Shown: positions 36,801 to 46,790 of the stretch, piece after piece | Position numbering within the stretch: position 1 is the first letter of the stretch | How the letters are laid out: every line of letters starts with the position of its first letter | The notes under the pieces: generated by a model | What the model was told of the DNA's origin: nothing | The model's input: only the letters and a program-made list of their open reading frames with translations | Database searches by the model: none | Program-made: the position numbers and the translations under genes | NCBI GenBank assembly: GCA_009103225.1 | Contig: RHPI01001965.1 | Location: 15,114 to 79,113 of the forward strand | Source of the DNA: Chlorokybus atmophyticus | Lineage: Eukaryota > Streptophyta > Chlorokybophyceae > Chlorokybales > Chlorokybaceae | Direction: 5' to 3' | DNA: 64,000 bases

Positions 36801-39000
36801 GTGTCAGGCTCACCGTGGTGCCGTTCTTAATGGTACGCGCAGTTTCCTCTCTTGGCATTGCTTTCTGTGAGCCTTCCCACTGTATGGTAAGCCATTTGCC
36901 CGGCTGCAAGATAAGCAACACATGTTCAGTGGGCTTGGAAGGCTGAAGAATTACAGCGTTCATCCTCATGCTGAGTTCCGTGCGTGTCAGTCTCACCTTG
37001 GTAGGAGTTTTACCAGGCGTAGTTGCCTCACTTGATTCCCTTGGTGATCCTGCCTGGTGCTTGGAGTGCCCCTCTCCTGGCTGCACAGGCGTAGCGCGAC
37101 AATTCAGTTGCTGGCACCAAACCTTATCAATATGAGTAGATGTGCCCACACAAGCACACTCAGACGCACACAAGCACACACGAGGCGTTGCTTTGTACGC
37201 TAGCTTCCACATATTTTAGCTTACCAGAGTGATGTCTGCAGCGAGTTCACTCTTGATATCACCCGTATCGTCCCTTTCTTGAGAGAAAACGAGTTGGGTA
37301 CTTGGTCCAGCAATGCTCTGCGCTTCATGGTCCGTAGCTGGCTCTTCCTTATTCTCAGACGGAATGCCCGCAGGTAAGTAAGTAAGTAAGCGAGCAGGCT
37401 ACGCGTTCTGAGCACTCCATGCTGGAGCTGGTTCCAGTCCAACTTCAGCGCTGGCGACTGTACATAAATTGCTAAAATAAGGTCTTTGTGCAACTGGAAG
37501 GCCAGAGGCTGGTTAAACTGCGCATTCGTGGGACACTGAAACCATAGCTCCTGTAATTGACGGCTTGTTGGTTTACAACCTCCACAGACAGCCAGTAATA
37601 AAGTAGCAATGTTGTGTCTGCTCACCTCAGCTTCTGCACTGGAGGGCACAGGTGCGACCGTCGTACATGAAGGAGCAGCATTGAAAACATACAGACAGGA
37701 ATTGCTCAAGTTACTGCCCTGAACGCATACCCAACTGGGACCTAGCAGACGTTGGAGACCGTATTCAGCAAAGTAGAGGCCGCAAGTCAATGTCTTGCTT
37801 CTACCAAATGCTCCACTACTAGCATTTATGGCAGAATGAGGCAGCAAGTTACCTGCTTTTGCGACTGGAAGGGATATGTAGACGCGCTTCACATCAAGCG
37901 CAACCTTAATTAACTTTGTTGGATTCAACATCGCCATTGGAACATCTCATGACAGACCGGTTTAGATTCAGTGACACGCAATCGGCGCCAAATCTGTCAG
38001 CTAAAGACTCCAGCACAGTCTCCAGGGCTTCTTCATTCTACATGCGCAGAAGAGCAAAACTCACAATCACTACCCAATGTCAGATCGCCATGCATACCTC
38101 ATCGCAGCATATGCGCTCGGTACTTACCTGATCAGGGATGAGGTGCAGTACTGCGCACTTGGTGTCCAAGTCATGGTAGATGGACGTAAATGATGGAACG
38201 GACGGCAGATCGGAAGGCAACTCATTAATGCCACGCACCAGGGCAGTGGCAACATCATGGGACTGGCACAGTATACGCGGCCTTTCAGCGGGTTCAGCAG
38301 ATGACGCGGATGTGACAGGATGCTGTAGGAGAGCCATGGAACCTGTGCAAGCGCGACTTAGCATTGGCACGCCGCTCGAGTAATAGACGTAGAACACAGG
38401 CTTGTTTACTGTTCCACACTGTGAGACAAATGCATTACATCAACCAATCATGCTGACAGACGCTGGAGATTCGGAGCTTGTGTGTATGGGTAATTGTGCA
38501 AAGCACTGCAAATGCGCAGAGGACACCCGATCCAATGCATGGTGTTTACCGCTTCACCCACAAGCGATGCAGTAAGCGTAGGTAAGCATTCTGTGCTTAC
38601 TGTATATTGTTTTGCATAGGCGAAGCAAGAGTGCGGGAGAAATTTTTGCTTCACTTCTTGCTACCTAGCAGTAGATGGGCGGCGCCCATGAGAAGTCACA
38701 CAACAGGCATAAACAACCAACCTATGCTTGTCACTTTGTAACTGAAGCAGCGCAAACATACAGGGAGATATCGTGCGTGATATCCACAGCAGGTTCACCC
38801 ACGAAAAGAAATAGACATCAAGCAACGTAACAGACATGGGCAAGCAGGAATGCAGTTGCTTTACCTTGGGTGGGAGGACTGTGTTGTCCTCTACCCGCTG
38901 ATCAGCCGATGATGACAAGACAGCGCCCCCAAGGCCAGCGCCAATTTTTGTCAACTGCCGCAACGACAACGACAAGAACAGCAGCTTGTCAACATCATGC
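20993..39000 (-). CDS. RNF213: Giant RNF213-like AAA+ ATPase / RZ-finger ubiquitin ligase
   Basis: About 18 kb of minus-strand coding blocks follow RNF213 order from N to C terminus. There is an N-terminal region (38,868-34,880), a long helical stalk (34,860-32,534), an AAA-like unit with SSKSGMGKT (about 31,940), AAA3 and AAA4 with Walker motifs, a post-AAA region (FGLRDYY-like FHGLRDYYTVV, then METGQRILLKHL and PPFLNRFEKQEV), the ICLLVHLA block at about 26,890, an RZ finger (23,844-23,945) and a helical C-terminus ending at 21,055 or 20,993. Human RNF213 has about 5,200 residues; this would be of similar size. RNF213 is a dynein-like ATPase and E3 ligase linked to lipid droplets and to ubiquitin coating of intracellular pathogens. 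Oddities: four in-frame stops (31,616; 31,985; 32,186; 32,534), apparent 1-nt frame changes near 35,275, 33,600, 28,930 and 25,320, an assembly gap at 27,614, and no visible C3HC4 RING. It may be a recent pseudogene or carry assembly errors. Confidence 0.9.
23844..23945 (-). CDS. RZ-type zinc finger of the RNF213-like protein
   Basis: Residues read CNSCGCVFMIGECGQPW, then CSTCKAPIGGIRH. This is the RZ finger shared by RNF213 and ZNFX1, the element that carries the ubiquitin-ligase activity on LPS in human RNF213. The usual C-x3-H pair is here C-x2-C-x-C, so a Cys seems to replace the ligand His. Confidence 0.88.
27614..27694. other. Assembly gap of 81 N flanked by poly-C
   Basis: Runs of 18 or more C bases flank the N block on both sides, so the gap is a homopolymer sequencing failure. 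Any exon of the RNF213-like gene in it is lost. Apparent ORFs with poly-Pro or poly-Gly across it are artefacts. Confidence 0.95.
27783..28176 (-). CDS. RNF213-like exon after the AAA core
   Basis: The exon starts after an acceptor at about 28,176 and includes FVHENFRCIVLVDSQTVDSA and VPPFLNRFEKQEVTYSAVL, matching the conserved RNF213 segment that ends in a RLEKH-type motif. It is followed by the assembly gap at 27,614-27,694, so the downstream junction is not readable. Confidence 0.75.
28377..29625 (-). CDS. RNF213-like AAA4 Walker B/sensor and following exons
   Basis: Exons include 29,517-29,625 (AELPEVAFVSFQGSESST), about 29,300-29,446 (LLPVVFLDELRLAELSRHKP, the AAA4 Walker B) and about 28,935-29,099 (VAVVGISNWSLDASKMNRAI, a diagnostic RNF213 motif). 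After an apparent 1-nt frame change near 28,930 the frame continues with GDFHGLRDYYTVVRATSR, HLLLITEGNSGLDALEAL and MNxGQ-type sequence METGQRILLKHLGSIYGAL, ending at a donor near 28,377. Confidence 0.85.
29679..33613 (-). CDS. RNF213-like stalk and AAA2-AAA3 core, one frame with four stops
   Basis: A single reading frame runs through this 3.9-kb block, broken only by TAA at 32,534, TGA at 32,186, TAG at 31,985 and TGA at 31,616. AAA3 is complete: Walker A GSTGCGKT at 30,779-30,802, Walker B VFLDEINTC at about 30,563-30,589, and the sensor AACNPYVLR near 30,455-30,481. The following AAA4 Walker A is GRPGCSKS at 29,738-29,761, with Ser where many ATPases have Thr-type residues, as is common in RNF213 AAA4. 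An upstream Walker-like SKSGMGKT lies at about 31,940. Confidence 0.88.
35947..36330 (-). CDS. CBM20-like segment of the RNF213-like protein (tentative)
   Basis: The block reads RVVFHLAVTAQVADMHDF, AVVVGQRLHQLQG and GRIFNFQIEAVRKRAW. This resembles a starch-binding CBM20 immunoglobulin-like domain, which is reported in the N-terminal part of RNF213. The usual Trp residues are not all evident, so the call is weak. Confidence 0.35.
   Translation of the reverse strand, partial: TAPLRVVFHLAVTAQVADMHDFAVVVGQRLHQLQGVSLQNCAVFTVQCPPLQGRIFNFQIEAVRKRAWWGKIFKGEVRTRSSQYKLQLPEVHDPVHVYQVLTPGMGLNLEGPLLPPLQCYSSYVSWI
36480..36867 (-). repeat. 194-bp tandem duplication in the RNF213-like N-terminal region
   Basis: Two direct copies with 194-bp period carry the same phrase GCGCTTGATTGTGCTGGC at about 36,582 and 36,776. 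Both encode related peptides (LVVVFHVVRSLVPANKL and LVVVIHVVQNLVPATNL), so a coding segment has been duplicated. The following block at about 36,310 has a similar start (RVVFHLAVTAQVADMHDF). Confidence 0.7.
38128..38418 (-). CDS. Early exon of the RNF213-like gene
   Basis: This exon has clean acceptor and donor sites (donor CAG/GTAAGT at 38,128) and 97 codons in phase 0. It contains VFYVYYSSGVPMLSRACTG and IYHDLDTKCAVLHLIPDQ. An upstream block ending LPPK at about 38,868 joins it in phase. I cannot fix the true first exon; the likely 5' end is near 38,990. Confidence 0.6.
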
Positions 39001-39290
39001 ACGCCCTCACAACTACTATAAAACACTGTGCAAAGCTTACCACTGCTGGGAGCTTAGGCCGACTGGCGGTAGTGCGGACTGCTCATAGTAACCTCCAGTG
39101 CAGCTTAGCAATTAGCAGTTGAGCTGAGCTGAGAGGAATGGGTAGGCTTAGGAGTGTAGCTGGCTAGCTGGCCTTGCAACTTGCAAGGCCAGCTACTTGC
39201 AGTAACTTGCCTCGCCAGCGCCGCCTCCCCCTTACCTTGTGCGTACAGTAATGCGATGAATGCTCGACACCTGCATGTGAACTTGCTGTA
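39001..39290. promoter_or_regulatory. Upstream region of the RNF213-like gene with AGCT cluster and palindrome
   Basis: It contains CAGCTTAGCAATTAGCAG and GAGCTGAGCTGAG at about 39,101-39,134, like the cluster in the prefoldin 6/PIGB promoter. A perfect inverted repeat has 14-bp arms at 39,166-39,179 and 39,181-39,194 around one base. Confidence 0.4.
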
Positions 39291-39437
39291 GTGGTGACAG
39301 CAATTGCTTCATACGTCGCAAATGACACTTATGACAACCAACAGCGGGCATGTATTAGCGGGCAAGTTGCACGCTATTCAATGCTGCACGGTTCAATGGG
39401 TTTCGACACCTGCCGACTTGGTACATCATTTGGCGGT

Positions 39438-39995
39438 GTCGGAAGCCCGCACCGCTTTCAGAAGCCGCAGCCGCAGAGACGCCCCACGTGGCCCACGTGG
39501 CCCGACCGGCGGGAATGGCCGGGAGCCACGCGCAAGGCCGGCGCCGCACCGGCCGCGCGACTGCCCTCGGTTAACCGAGCGCCGCGTCGGCGCTCACCAC
39601 CGGGCCGAGCGTCGACGCCCGGCCGCACCAGCGCCGTCGTTTGCGAAGTACCATATAAATTATGACACACACAGATATATTTATAAATATACATTACGCT
39701 ATATTTGTAGTGTAATTATATGGTATATGTACACTATATATAAAATGTACATATCTGTAGGGTATGTATGTATCAACTATCATACATATACAGATATACA
39801 TATCTATGTATATACAATGTATACATACAGATATATACATGTGTATGTGTTATTAGATATGTATTTATCAATTATTCTATGTATGCACACACATATACAT
39901 ATGCATAAAACATTTGTCTATGTATGTACATATGTGTATATATTGATACATCTATGTATATACATATACTCATACTTATTTACATAATACGCACA
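39438..39995. other. Abrupt GC-rich block followed by AT-rich block
   Basis: From about 39,440 to 39,650 the sequence is strongly GC-rich (CACGTGGCCCACGTGGCC, GCCGGCGCCGCACCGGCC). At about 39,650 it changes abruptly to about 340 bp of TATACATA/ATGTATAC-rich sequence that ends near 39,995. Neither composition matches the surroundings. No coding frame is credible. It may be inserted foreign or organellar-type sequence, or a repetitive element. Confidence 0.55.
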
Positions 39996-40241
39996 ATAGC
40001 CCTCAAACAAGTTGCGCATGTGTGCACGTGTGACTGCATCCAGGGCATACTGCATGTCCACGTATTACATGAGCTACTATTAGCAAGTCAAAGCTTTGAC
40101 AACCGCAAGTGAAAAGTGGCTTGCCCAATTTGCTTGTGTTTTATAGCAAATTGCGCTACATGGCTATAGCATTGATGCTCTGCTTGGCATTGAGGAGTAA
40201 TTGCAATAGGAGAAAGGGGGAGGGGGGGGGGGGGGGGGGGG

Positions 40242-40284
40242 NNNNNNNNNNNNNNNNNNNNNNNNNNNNNNNNNNNNNNNNNNN
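40242..40284. other. Assembly gap of 43 N flanked by poly-G
   Basis: Poly-G on both sides (about 20 G on the left, 8 on the right) indicates a homopolymer gap. Single Ns at 14,688 and 55,112 also follow or sit in G-rich runs. Confidence 0.95.
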
Positions 40285-40346
40285 GGGGGGGGCATTACAT
40301 TACATTGTACAGCGTACATGTGCAATCTGCAAGCACTACATGCTTA

Positions 40347-40695
40347 TCAGCTATTAGCACCAGAGCTGTGCCTGCTGGGGCGCAACAAGTCTGTCAACTC
40401 TGCCATTAACAATGCTCGCGACCCTTTACCATTATGTAGCTGCTTCTGTTGTTGCTCTAGCTGTGCATGTAGACGCCAAGCAGCACCGTCTTCTATAATG
40501 GACTCTGAGGATGCCAACTCCTTGATGGCCTTGTACAAGACATTTCGTTTACCATATTGCTTGCACATACGCTTGTTGCCGCACCGCCAAGCAATTAGGG
40601 ACTCTGTGTCCATCATCCGTACTGTGGGACCCCCATCAATGCCGTGCACATACTCGGTCCACACATCAACAACGGTAGCCAAATTCACTGCCATC
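40347..40695 (-). CDS. GCR1_C-like domain protein fragment, possibly Crypton-derived
   Basis: From a start after an acceptor at about 40,695 the frame reads VVDVWTEYVHGIDGGPTVR, IAWRCGNKRMCKQYGKRNVL and YKAIKEL. This is the pattern of the GCR1_C DNA-binding domain (VxxVWxEY...GxPSVR...WR...R). That domain is common at the C-terminus of Crypton tyrosine-recombinase elements and in related algal and fungal genes. A Gln-rich tail follows (LEQQQKQLHNG) to the stop at 40,347. No recombinase core was recognised nearby. Confidence 0.55.
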
Positions 40696-42159
40696 TGGTA
40701 CGGAGGGGGTGACGGCGCATCCACGGGCCCGCGCAGGTGTGGATCCTTGTGCGGCTGTGGCTGGGCGGCAACATGTGGTATTTCAACCCTTGCATCTTGC
40801 TCGTCGGCACGCCCATGACGGCAATGTCGTTTGCTCCGTTGCTGACGGTGGGGATGCACATGCTAAGTGGTGGTCTGCATTGGCGGCGAAGCTATGTGCA
40901 ACCCATTCGCAAGTTTACGCACGTAGCACTCCTTGACATGCACACGAGCCTTAATTTGTTGCAACTAGGAGTCTTGACTGTGATTGCTCGCCTTCAGCTC
41001 ATGCACGGACCTCTTCACCGACAGCACGGTATTTTGTGTCGCCTTCATGATGGCATGGTTGTCTTGCAAGATGACAGCTAGCTGTCAGACACAATTGTGC
41101 ATGTCAAAGGTGTTGCATGCTGTCTGATTATAAACAACTCCAATGCATAGTTCTATGTATGTGCAGTGCTTGAATTTGCGTACCCGATTCGGGAGTTCAT
41201 CGTATTGGGTGTTAGCGTCCACCATGGACTCATCATGCGACGCCACCACTTCGTCCGCCCACTCATCACAATCTGGCACCTTAAATAGCTTGTGTTCATA
41301 GACACGGAGTGTAGGGAAGCCAGCAACTATTTCTCCACATAGTTGCATCTGTTCTTAATGCATGATGGCGACATCCTGCAAGCATTGAGACATGCGTTAA
41401 AGCATGTGCGAGGCACACAAGTCAAGCTTGAGGACAGTCATCCACATACACACCTGCCCTACAACATCGCGCAAGTAGACCAGCAACTCTAAATGGTTGA
41501 TTGCTGCGAACTCCCGCTCTTAATCTCTGTCATGCAAACACCGCTGCAAGAGCAAAGTTCGCATGTGAGTGACATGTTCATATGCTGGAAGCCGAGAACA
41601 ACAACAAGCACGCGCACAAGAGAGCAAGCAATATCTTTCGCACATCATTCGACCAACTGCAAGCCAGGAAAGTCCTGAGTGCGGATGTTTTATGGCAAGC
41701 GCAACCATGAACAAACCAACACATGCTTGTTGGGGTGATTCAGGTGTCCGTGTCCTACAATGTAGTTGTAGATAAATACATGCAAAATCATTAGACCATA
41801 AGAGTGATGGTGCCGTTATTGAAACGCATGTTGCGACGTCCGGTTGTGTGATAAGACAGGTGAAATGATCATTATTCCATCGGCCATTCTGCTTCACACC
41901 ACTCTGTAGCCCTGCATCTAAGCAATGTTGGTTTATGTGCACAGCTTCACGTTGTCAACTAAGAAGACATATCCACACTCCCAATCTACTTACCAAGCGT
42001 CCATTGCCTGCTGTCATGATTCTTTGCGCGACGCGTGGACTGTGGACCTGCCCACAGTCACAATGCCGCATTCCCGGAACCCCTCGCACGCGTGGTTGTA
42101 TTGTTGTCTGTAGGTCAGGTGCTGACCCTCTTTCTCACCAGGGAATAGAGGCTCTCCAT

Positions 42160-43340
42160 ACCTAACACCGCATCAATAAGATGGGCACGCACTTGCACAC
42201 TACCGCCCACACCAGCACGCACCAGGTTGCCCGTGATGTGAAGTCAAAGAATGGTCGCTGCAGCATATGGTACTTGTGAAACCAATGAAATGCAAGCGCG
42301 TTGTGCCAATTTCGATTAAACTCCAGTGGCGCAGACCTCCGAAACATTCCGTGTTGCCATTCTATGCACAAGCATAACAACAGCCGTGACCATGAAACAC
42401 GAAAATGTCGAATGCCACAACATGATCGACAAATGTTGATAAGTATCTTGTTCATCATTCCATTCCGGAATTTTAAACGAATCATGACACGAAGGTCCGG
42501 CCTTGAAGAGTTCTCAAAAATTGAGTAGCTATGGAAGTCACTCTTCGCAAGCCCTTGCCACGTCGCCGCGCGTGAGGCATGTATGTCGCAGCGCTAGATC
42601 CAACCTGCATGCTGCACATTTATCACACATTGTAGACCTATTAAGCAAACATAGCGTGCTGTCATCCTTACCTTGCCCTCAAAGCCGCCTCTTGCTTGGG
42701 TATGTTATTGATAACAGCAGCTTGGCCAACCAATAAGCATTCATATTGAGAAAGTCCACAGGTGTATACGCCTCTGCACCAGTACCTGCTAGCCGATCCT
42801 TGAACTCCCTATGAACAACTTGCTTGTTTATAGAAATCAAATAAACTCACTGCCTGGTTGGATGCGACTAGCAAGTCAGCAAGTTACCTCTTTGCTCTTC
42901 CAAAAACATCTCCGCGAGCATTCGTTAATATTATCTTGATAGTATGGCTCTCACGCAGAGCAATAGCTGTCACACCTGCTTGCAAGAAACGGTCTTTGGC
43001 AGCGTCTTGCAGACCTTTAATAATGTTCTCTAACTTATGCCAAGTTTCCTGTTAATGCTCTAACATGAACCGCTTACAAGTGCTGATGTCGACATGCCGC
43101 TGGTGACCATTTTTCTCACACCATTCCTAACACAACATTGTGGGCAACATTGTTAATAGTCTGCTCAATGCAGCTGTATGCACTCATGTCTACCTGGTAG
43201 ATCTTGACACCTCTCATGTACTTCACTTTGGTGTTTGCCGGCCGCTTTTCATGCTTGCGGGGTATATACTCTGGTATACCAGGTGTTTTAGTGGGTGCGC
43301 TGCCAGCATGCTCTAGTGCATCTGCTTCTTCATCGCTCAT
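42160..43340 (-). CDS. Unknown multi-exon gene
   Basis: Family not recognised. The likely start is MSDEEADALEHAGSAPTK at 43,340. A clean exon at 42,888-43,048 reads WHKLENIIKGLQDAAKDRFL and VTAIALRESHTIKIILTNAR. It joins in phase to one starting near 42,809 (EFKDRLAGTGAEAYTPVDFL, NMNAYWLAKLLLSITYPSK), which meets an in-frame TGA just before a good donor. A further block near 42,240-42,340 reads FNRNWHNALAFHWFHKYHML. The gene may continue to about 41,085 (an acidic block, PDCDEWADEVVASHDESMV). The in-frame stop suggests decay or error. It could belong to a mobile element with the GCR1_C-like fragment downstream. Confidence 0.45.
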
Positions 43341-44280
43341 GCAAGCTTGCTGTACACATGTTTATCATCTATACAATATGATCCAAACACAAGTGAAGCG
43401 AGTAGTCGCGAAATCATACTTGTGAAGATGCACTGACTATAACAATAGCCAATGGAAGCCATAGAATGGCAGCGCCTGTGTGTTGGCTTGTGTCAGGTGG
43501 TTGGTGTTGAGAAGCGTGCACAGCTGCTGCACTTGATGCCGGTAAAGCACAGAGCTAATGTGCAAGCAGCCCCGTTGTGGCCACATCTATGTTTACTGTA
43601 GGCAAAGGTACACGGCAAAGCTGATGGCGTGTAAGTAGCAGCCCTATTGTGGGCACATCTACAATTGCTGTAGGCGCAAACGAAGGTAACCTTTTCAAAC
43701 TTCCAAGGAGTTTGGCACTTTGTGAAACTGTGCGCCAAGCCATAGTCCAGCATATGCGTGAGCTAAGCATGCACACAATTACCTACGTTGTTGTCAACCA
43801 ATGCCGCAATTGCCAACACACAAAACACTAGTGCACGACAAACACAACCACGCTCGTGTAACCACTGTAAAAGACACACAACATGCATACGCACACACAT
43901 ACTCGGCCACTTTAATGCACACAACCTATGCACGCACGCACAACGCTGCAATGATTGTCAGACTCGAATAACAACAAGCACGCACAATTATGATGACTCC
44001 GCAACTGCCACTCAGTCACACACAGTTATGTACATGCAGCGACTGCAGATATACACATGCTCAACAATTAACACGCACACACAGCTGAGTAAACGATGCC
44101 GAACGCATCAGCAGTGACGAAGCGACTGCCATACACACGCATAACATATGCAAGCACACACTGTGACTTAGCGATTGTTGAAACACACTACAACAAACGT
44201 GCCACAACTCAATGCAGGTAAGCTTACCTGATGTACAAGAAGAAGGTATGGACAGACCACCCTGAGGAGAGCATCCTGCC
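43341..44280. other. Non-coding, CA-rich; 2-copy tandem repeat
   Basis: No gene seen. At about 43,556-43,700 two diverged direct copies share GCAGCCC, TTGTGG and CACATCTA followed by CTGTAGGC. From 43,800 to 44,220 the sequence is CA-rich (CACACA, ACGCACGCACAA). The inverted OTU-cassette copy begins at about 44,282. Confidence 0.5.
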
Positions 44281-44281
44281 T

Positions 44282-44957
44282 AACGCAGGCATCGGCCTCG
44301 TCATGATGGTCGAAGCCAACTACCTGTCACGGGCAGGTTGGTCAGTGTCACGGTGCAGTGAGGTCATGAAGCATTCACAGCACCTGACACACGACATTAC
44401 ACATAGTGTCCTCCTTTAGATAAACGTGGCTCTCTACCCAGTGTCACACAGTGCTTACCTCGTTGCCAATCTTCCACTTGCTTGGGGAAGGGTTGCTAAC
44501 GGCCGAGGTTGCTACATCACGGCCAAATGCTTTTGGGTTTGGGGTTCCAATCGACCCTTTGCAAGCACAACCACATGACTCATGCTGCTAGCTATGAAAG
44601 ATGCAACCCTTACAGTTGAGCAAGAACAACACCATGCACAGTGTATCCGGAACGCATGCAGTGAGTCACTGTGCCAGTCATGAAAGAAGCAAGCATCAAA
44701 GTTTGAAGTTGAGCAAGAAGCAATGTGCACAGTGCATCAGAAACGCATGCATTCTAGCTTGCCCTTGCAACTGCGGTGTCAGGTGGAGTTGTTGTGATGG
44801 GTTGGGCGTTAGTGCGGGGACTTTGCTGCGATTGGTTGGCCAAGAGTGGCTGCGGCTGGTTGGCGACAGTTGCCTTGTTGATCACTGGGGGCAATGTGGA
44901 CTTGGGGCGCCGACCTCCACGACGAGGTGCACCTGCAGATGGACCACGAGGCATCTC
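44282..44957 (-). pseudogene. Truncated copy of the unknown cassette gene
   Basis: This matches exons 1-3 and the first part of exon 4 of the gene at 3442, in reverse orientation. The MPRGPS start is at 44,954-44,952 and the exon 4 start near 44,320. Homology stops within exon 4 at about 44,282, so the copy is truncated there. Small indels and altered frames show it is not functional. Confidence 0.7.
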
Positions 44958-45240
44958 TAACTGATATTCGGGTGCCGCCTGCTTAGCTGATGGTGGCGCT
45001 GCCAGGTGGCCCGCCTATATGTATGAGGCGCGAAAACGAAAATGAGGCGATTCTAAACGTCTAGTGTCCCGCATTAGAGTTGCACTTCAAGTTGTAGTGC
45101 GTCTTTCTCCTATGGTTGATGGTACGACTTATGCATTCGTACCATCCATGCTTCGTACAACCAAGGGTAACAATGGCCTGGGCGTAAGATTAATGGTACG
45201 ACAGAGGCATCTCTCGTCCAACCCCAGCCATTGGCGTACT

Positions 45241-45278
45241 ATGGCTCTGTCGTACCATTCATGGTACGACAGAGGCAT
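45241..45278. promoter_or_regulatory. Conserved hairpin in the spacer of the second OTU cassette
   Basis: Inverted repeat with 18-bp arms at 45,241-45,258 and 45,261-45,278 (17 of 18 pairs), loop TC. It corresponds to the hairpins at 3099-3138 and 3167-3205 in the intact cassette. Confidence 0.65.
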
Positions 45279-46261
45279 TGCTCGACCAGCCCTAACGGGA
45301 GTTAGCGTGCACTCACCCAAAGAGCTTCATTGATGGCCGGATGATGGCACGCAGGGGCATCATGTGGATGACGGCTCAAATGTCAGGCATAGTGGACCTG
45401 GGTTCGAGTAGGAGGCGGAGGACTAGGAGTAGGAGGCGGCGGCGGCGGCGGCGTGGCACATCTTGCGAGAAGTTGTGGTCGTAAGATATCAAGCAGCGAA
45501 GCCAACTAATAGCGGGCGCCACGGTATGGATTATGGCAGGCGTCAGCAATGGGGCTGTCAAACATGCATCACCAACATTGAACAACCCAGCAGGCCATTG
45601 AGGACCATCTTCACACATAGAGCTGCTTGGTGGCTCGCTTTCTGCAACAAGGAGTGCAATCAGGAGCTGCAATCTTTAAAGGCCCTTGTCCGAACCATGC
45701 GGGACCAATTGCGACTGTGGGAACCAGCACAAAAAAATGCAGAGGTACGCTCAACAATCTCATGCATTTCCTTGCAAAAGCAATTTTTGTTTTTTGCGCA
45801 GTTCATGTGTCACATGTAGCGTGGCTGCAGGCCTCCACTATTCATACCCACCCCACAGTCAAGCTGACATTGCGGAAGCCAGAGCAGATAGACAGAGCTG
45901 GGCGGCGGTATGTTGTTGCCAATACCGCTGTGCATGTTGACTGCATGCACCTCGAATGCATGCCTACCTTTGCATGCTAAGATGTACGTGAGTGTGCGAA
46001 GTCGCACGTGCGTGCCGAATGAAGTAGGCTGCGTTTGAGCACAAGCCCGCGTGGCCATTTGTCTGGCATTCAACCAGTAGTGCATCAACCAGCAATGACG
46101 TGGTCCATGCAATGATTCGCGCATCAACTAGCAATGCCGCAGGTGACTATTGCAATTGCAGTGTTGCAAGCATGCAGCAAACCCACATGTGATTGGTTGA
46201 CAGCACCACAGTGCATTCAATCCCATCAATTGGTCCTTCAATCCCACTTGCTGATGGGCGC

Positions 46262-46790
46262 TGTAACGGGAGGGTACATTATATTACTACAAATCGACAA
46301 TAAAAGCACCAAGTCTTTTGTGGTCGAGTGGGCTATGACATTGGTCACCGGAGCTTGAGACCCGGATTCAATTCCTGCCTTGCACACGAATTCCGCGATC
46401 GTTGTTTTTGGATCGAATAATATCGTAAATGGTCACTTTATAAGTGCCATCATAATAGGTCGCGACTTGCCTACTGGCAGTCGCGTCGGACTGACCAGTT
46501 CAGTCGGCGCGGCAAGACGCGACCTGCCTGACGCGATGCGACCTGTGGGGCCAGCAACGGTGCGCTATGCGCGCATTGACCGGTATGGGCCTAAAATGGC
46601 CGGTCCTTGGGTGGTGGGGCCGGTGACCGACCTAAATCAGACCCCCCGAAAGATTCCCCAGCTGATGGGCGCCAGCTGCCGAGGTCGTCAGCGTTCTTAA
46701 GTGGGGGGGAATGTAACGGGAAGGTACATTAAATTACCACAAATCGACCATAAAAGCACCAAGTCTTTTGTGGTCGAGTGGGCTGTGACA
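46262..46790 (+). mobile_element. Miniature LTR retroelement (TRIM-like), complete, 529 bp
   Basis: Two 79-bp direct repeats, 46,262-46,340 and 46,712-46,790, both start TGTAACGGGA and end TGACA. The element is flanked by a perfect 5-bp target duplication GGCGC (46,257-46,261 and 46,791-46,795). The empty site exists in the paralogous copy near 2030, which proves the insertion boundaries. A primer-binding-site-like TTGGTCACCGGAG follows the left LTR by one base, and a purine tract (AAGTGGGGGGGAA) precedes the right LTR. No gag or pol is present; a 106-codon internal frame has no recognised similarity. Such elements move with proteins made by other LTR elements. Confidence 0.92.
46319..46376 (+). 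promoter_or_regulatory. tRNA-like A-box and B-box across the LTR / primer-site junction
   Basis: TGGTCGAGTGG near 46,320 matches the A-box of Leu/Ser tRNA genes (TGGCCGAGTGG). GGATTCAATTCC near 46,364 is close to a B-box (GGTTCAAATCC). Their spacing of about 45 nt is normal for a tRNA-type RNA polymerase III promoter. The A-box is also in the right LTR, but no B-box follows it there. Function is inferred. Confidence 0.4.
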
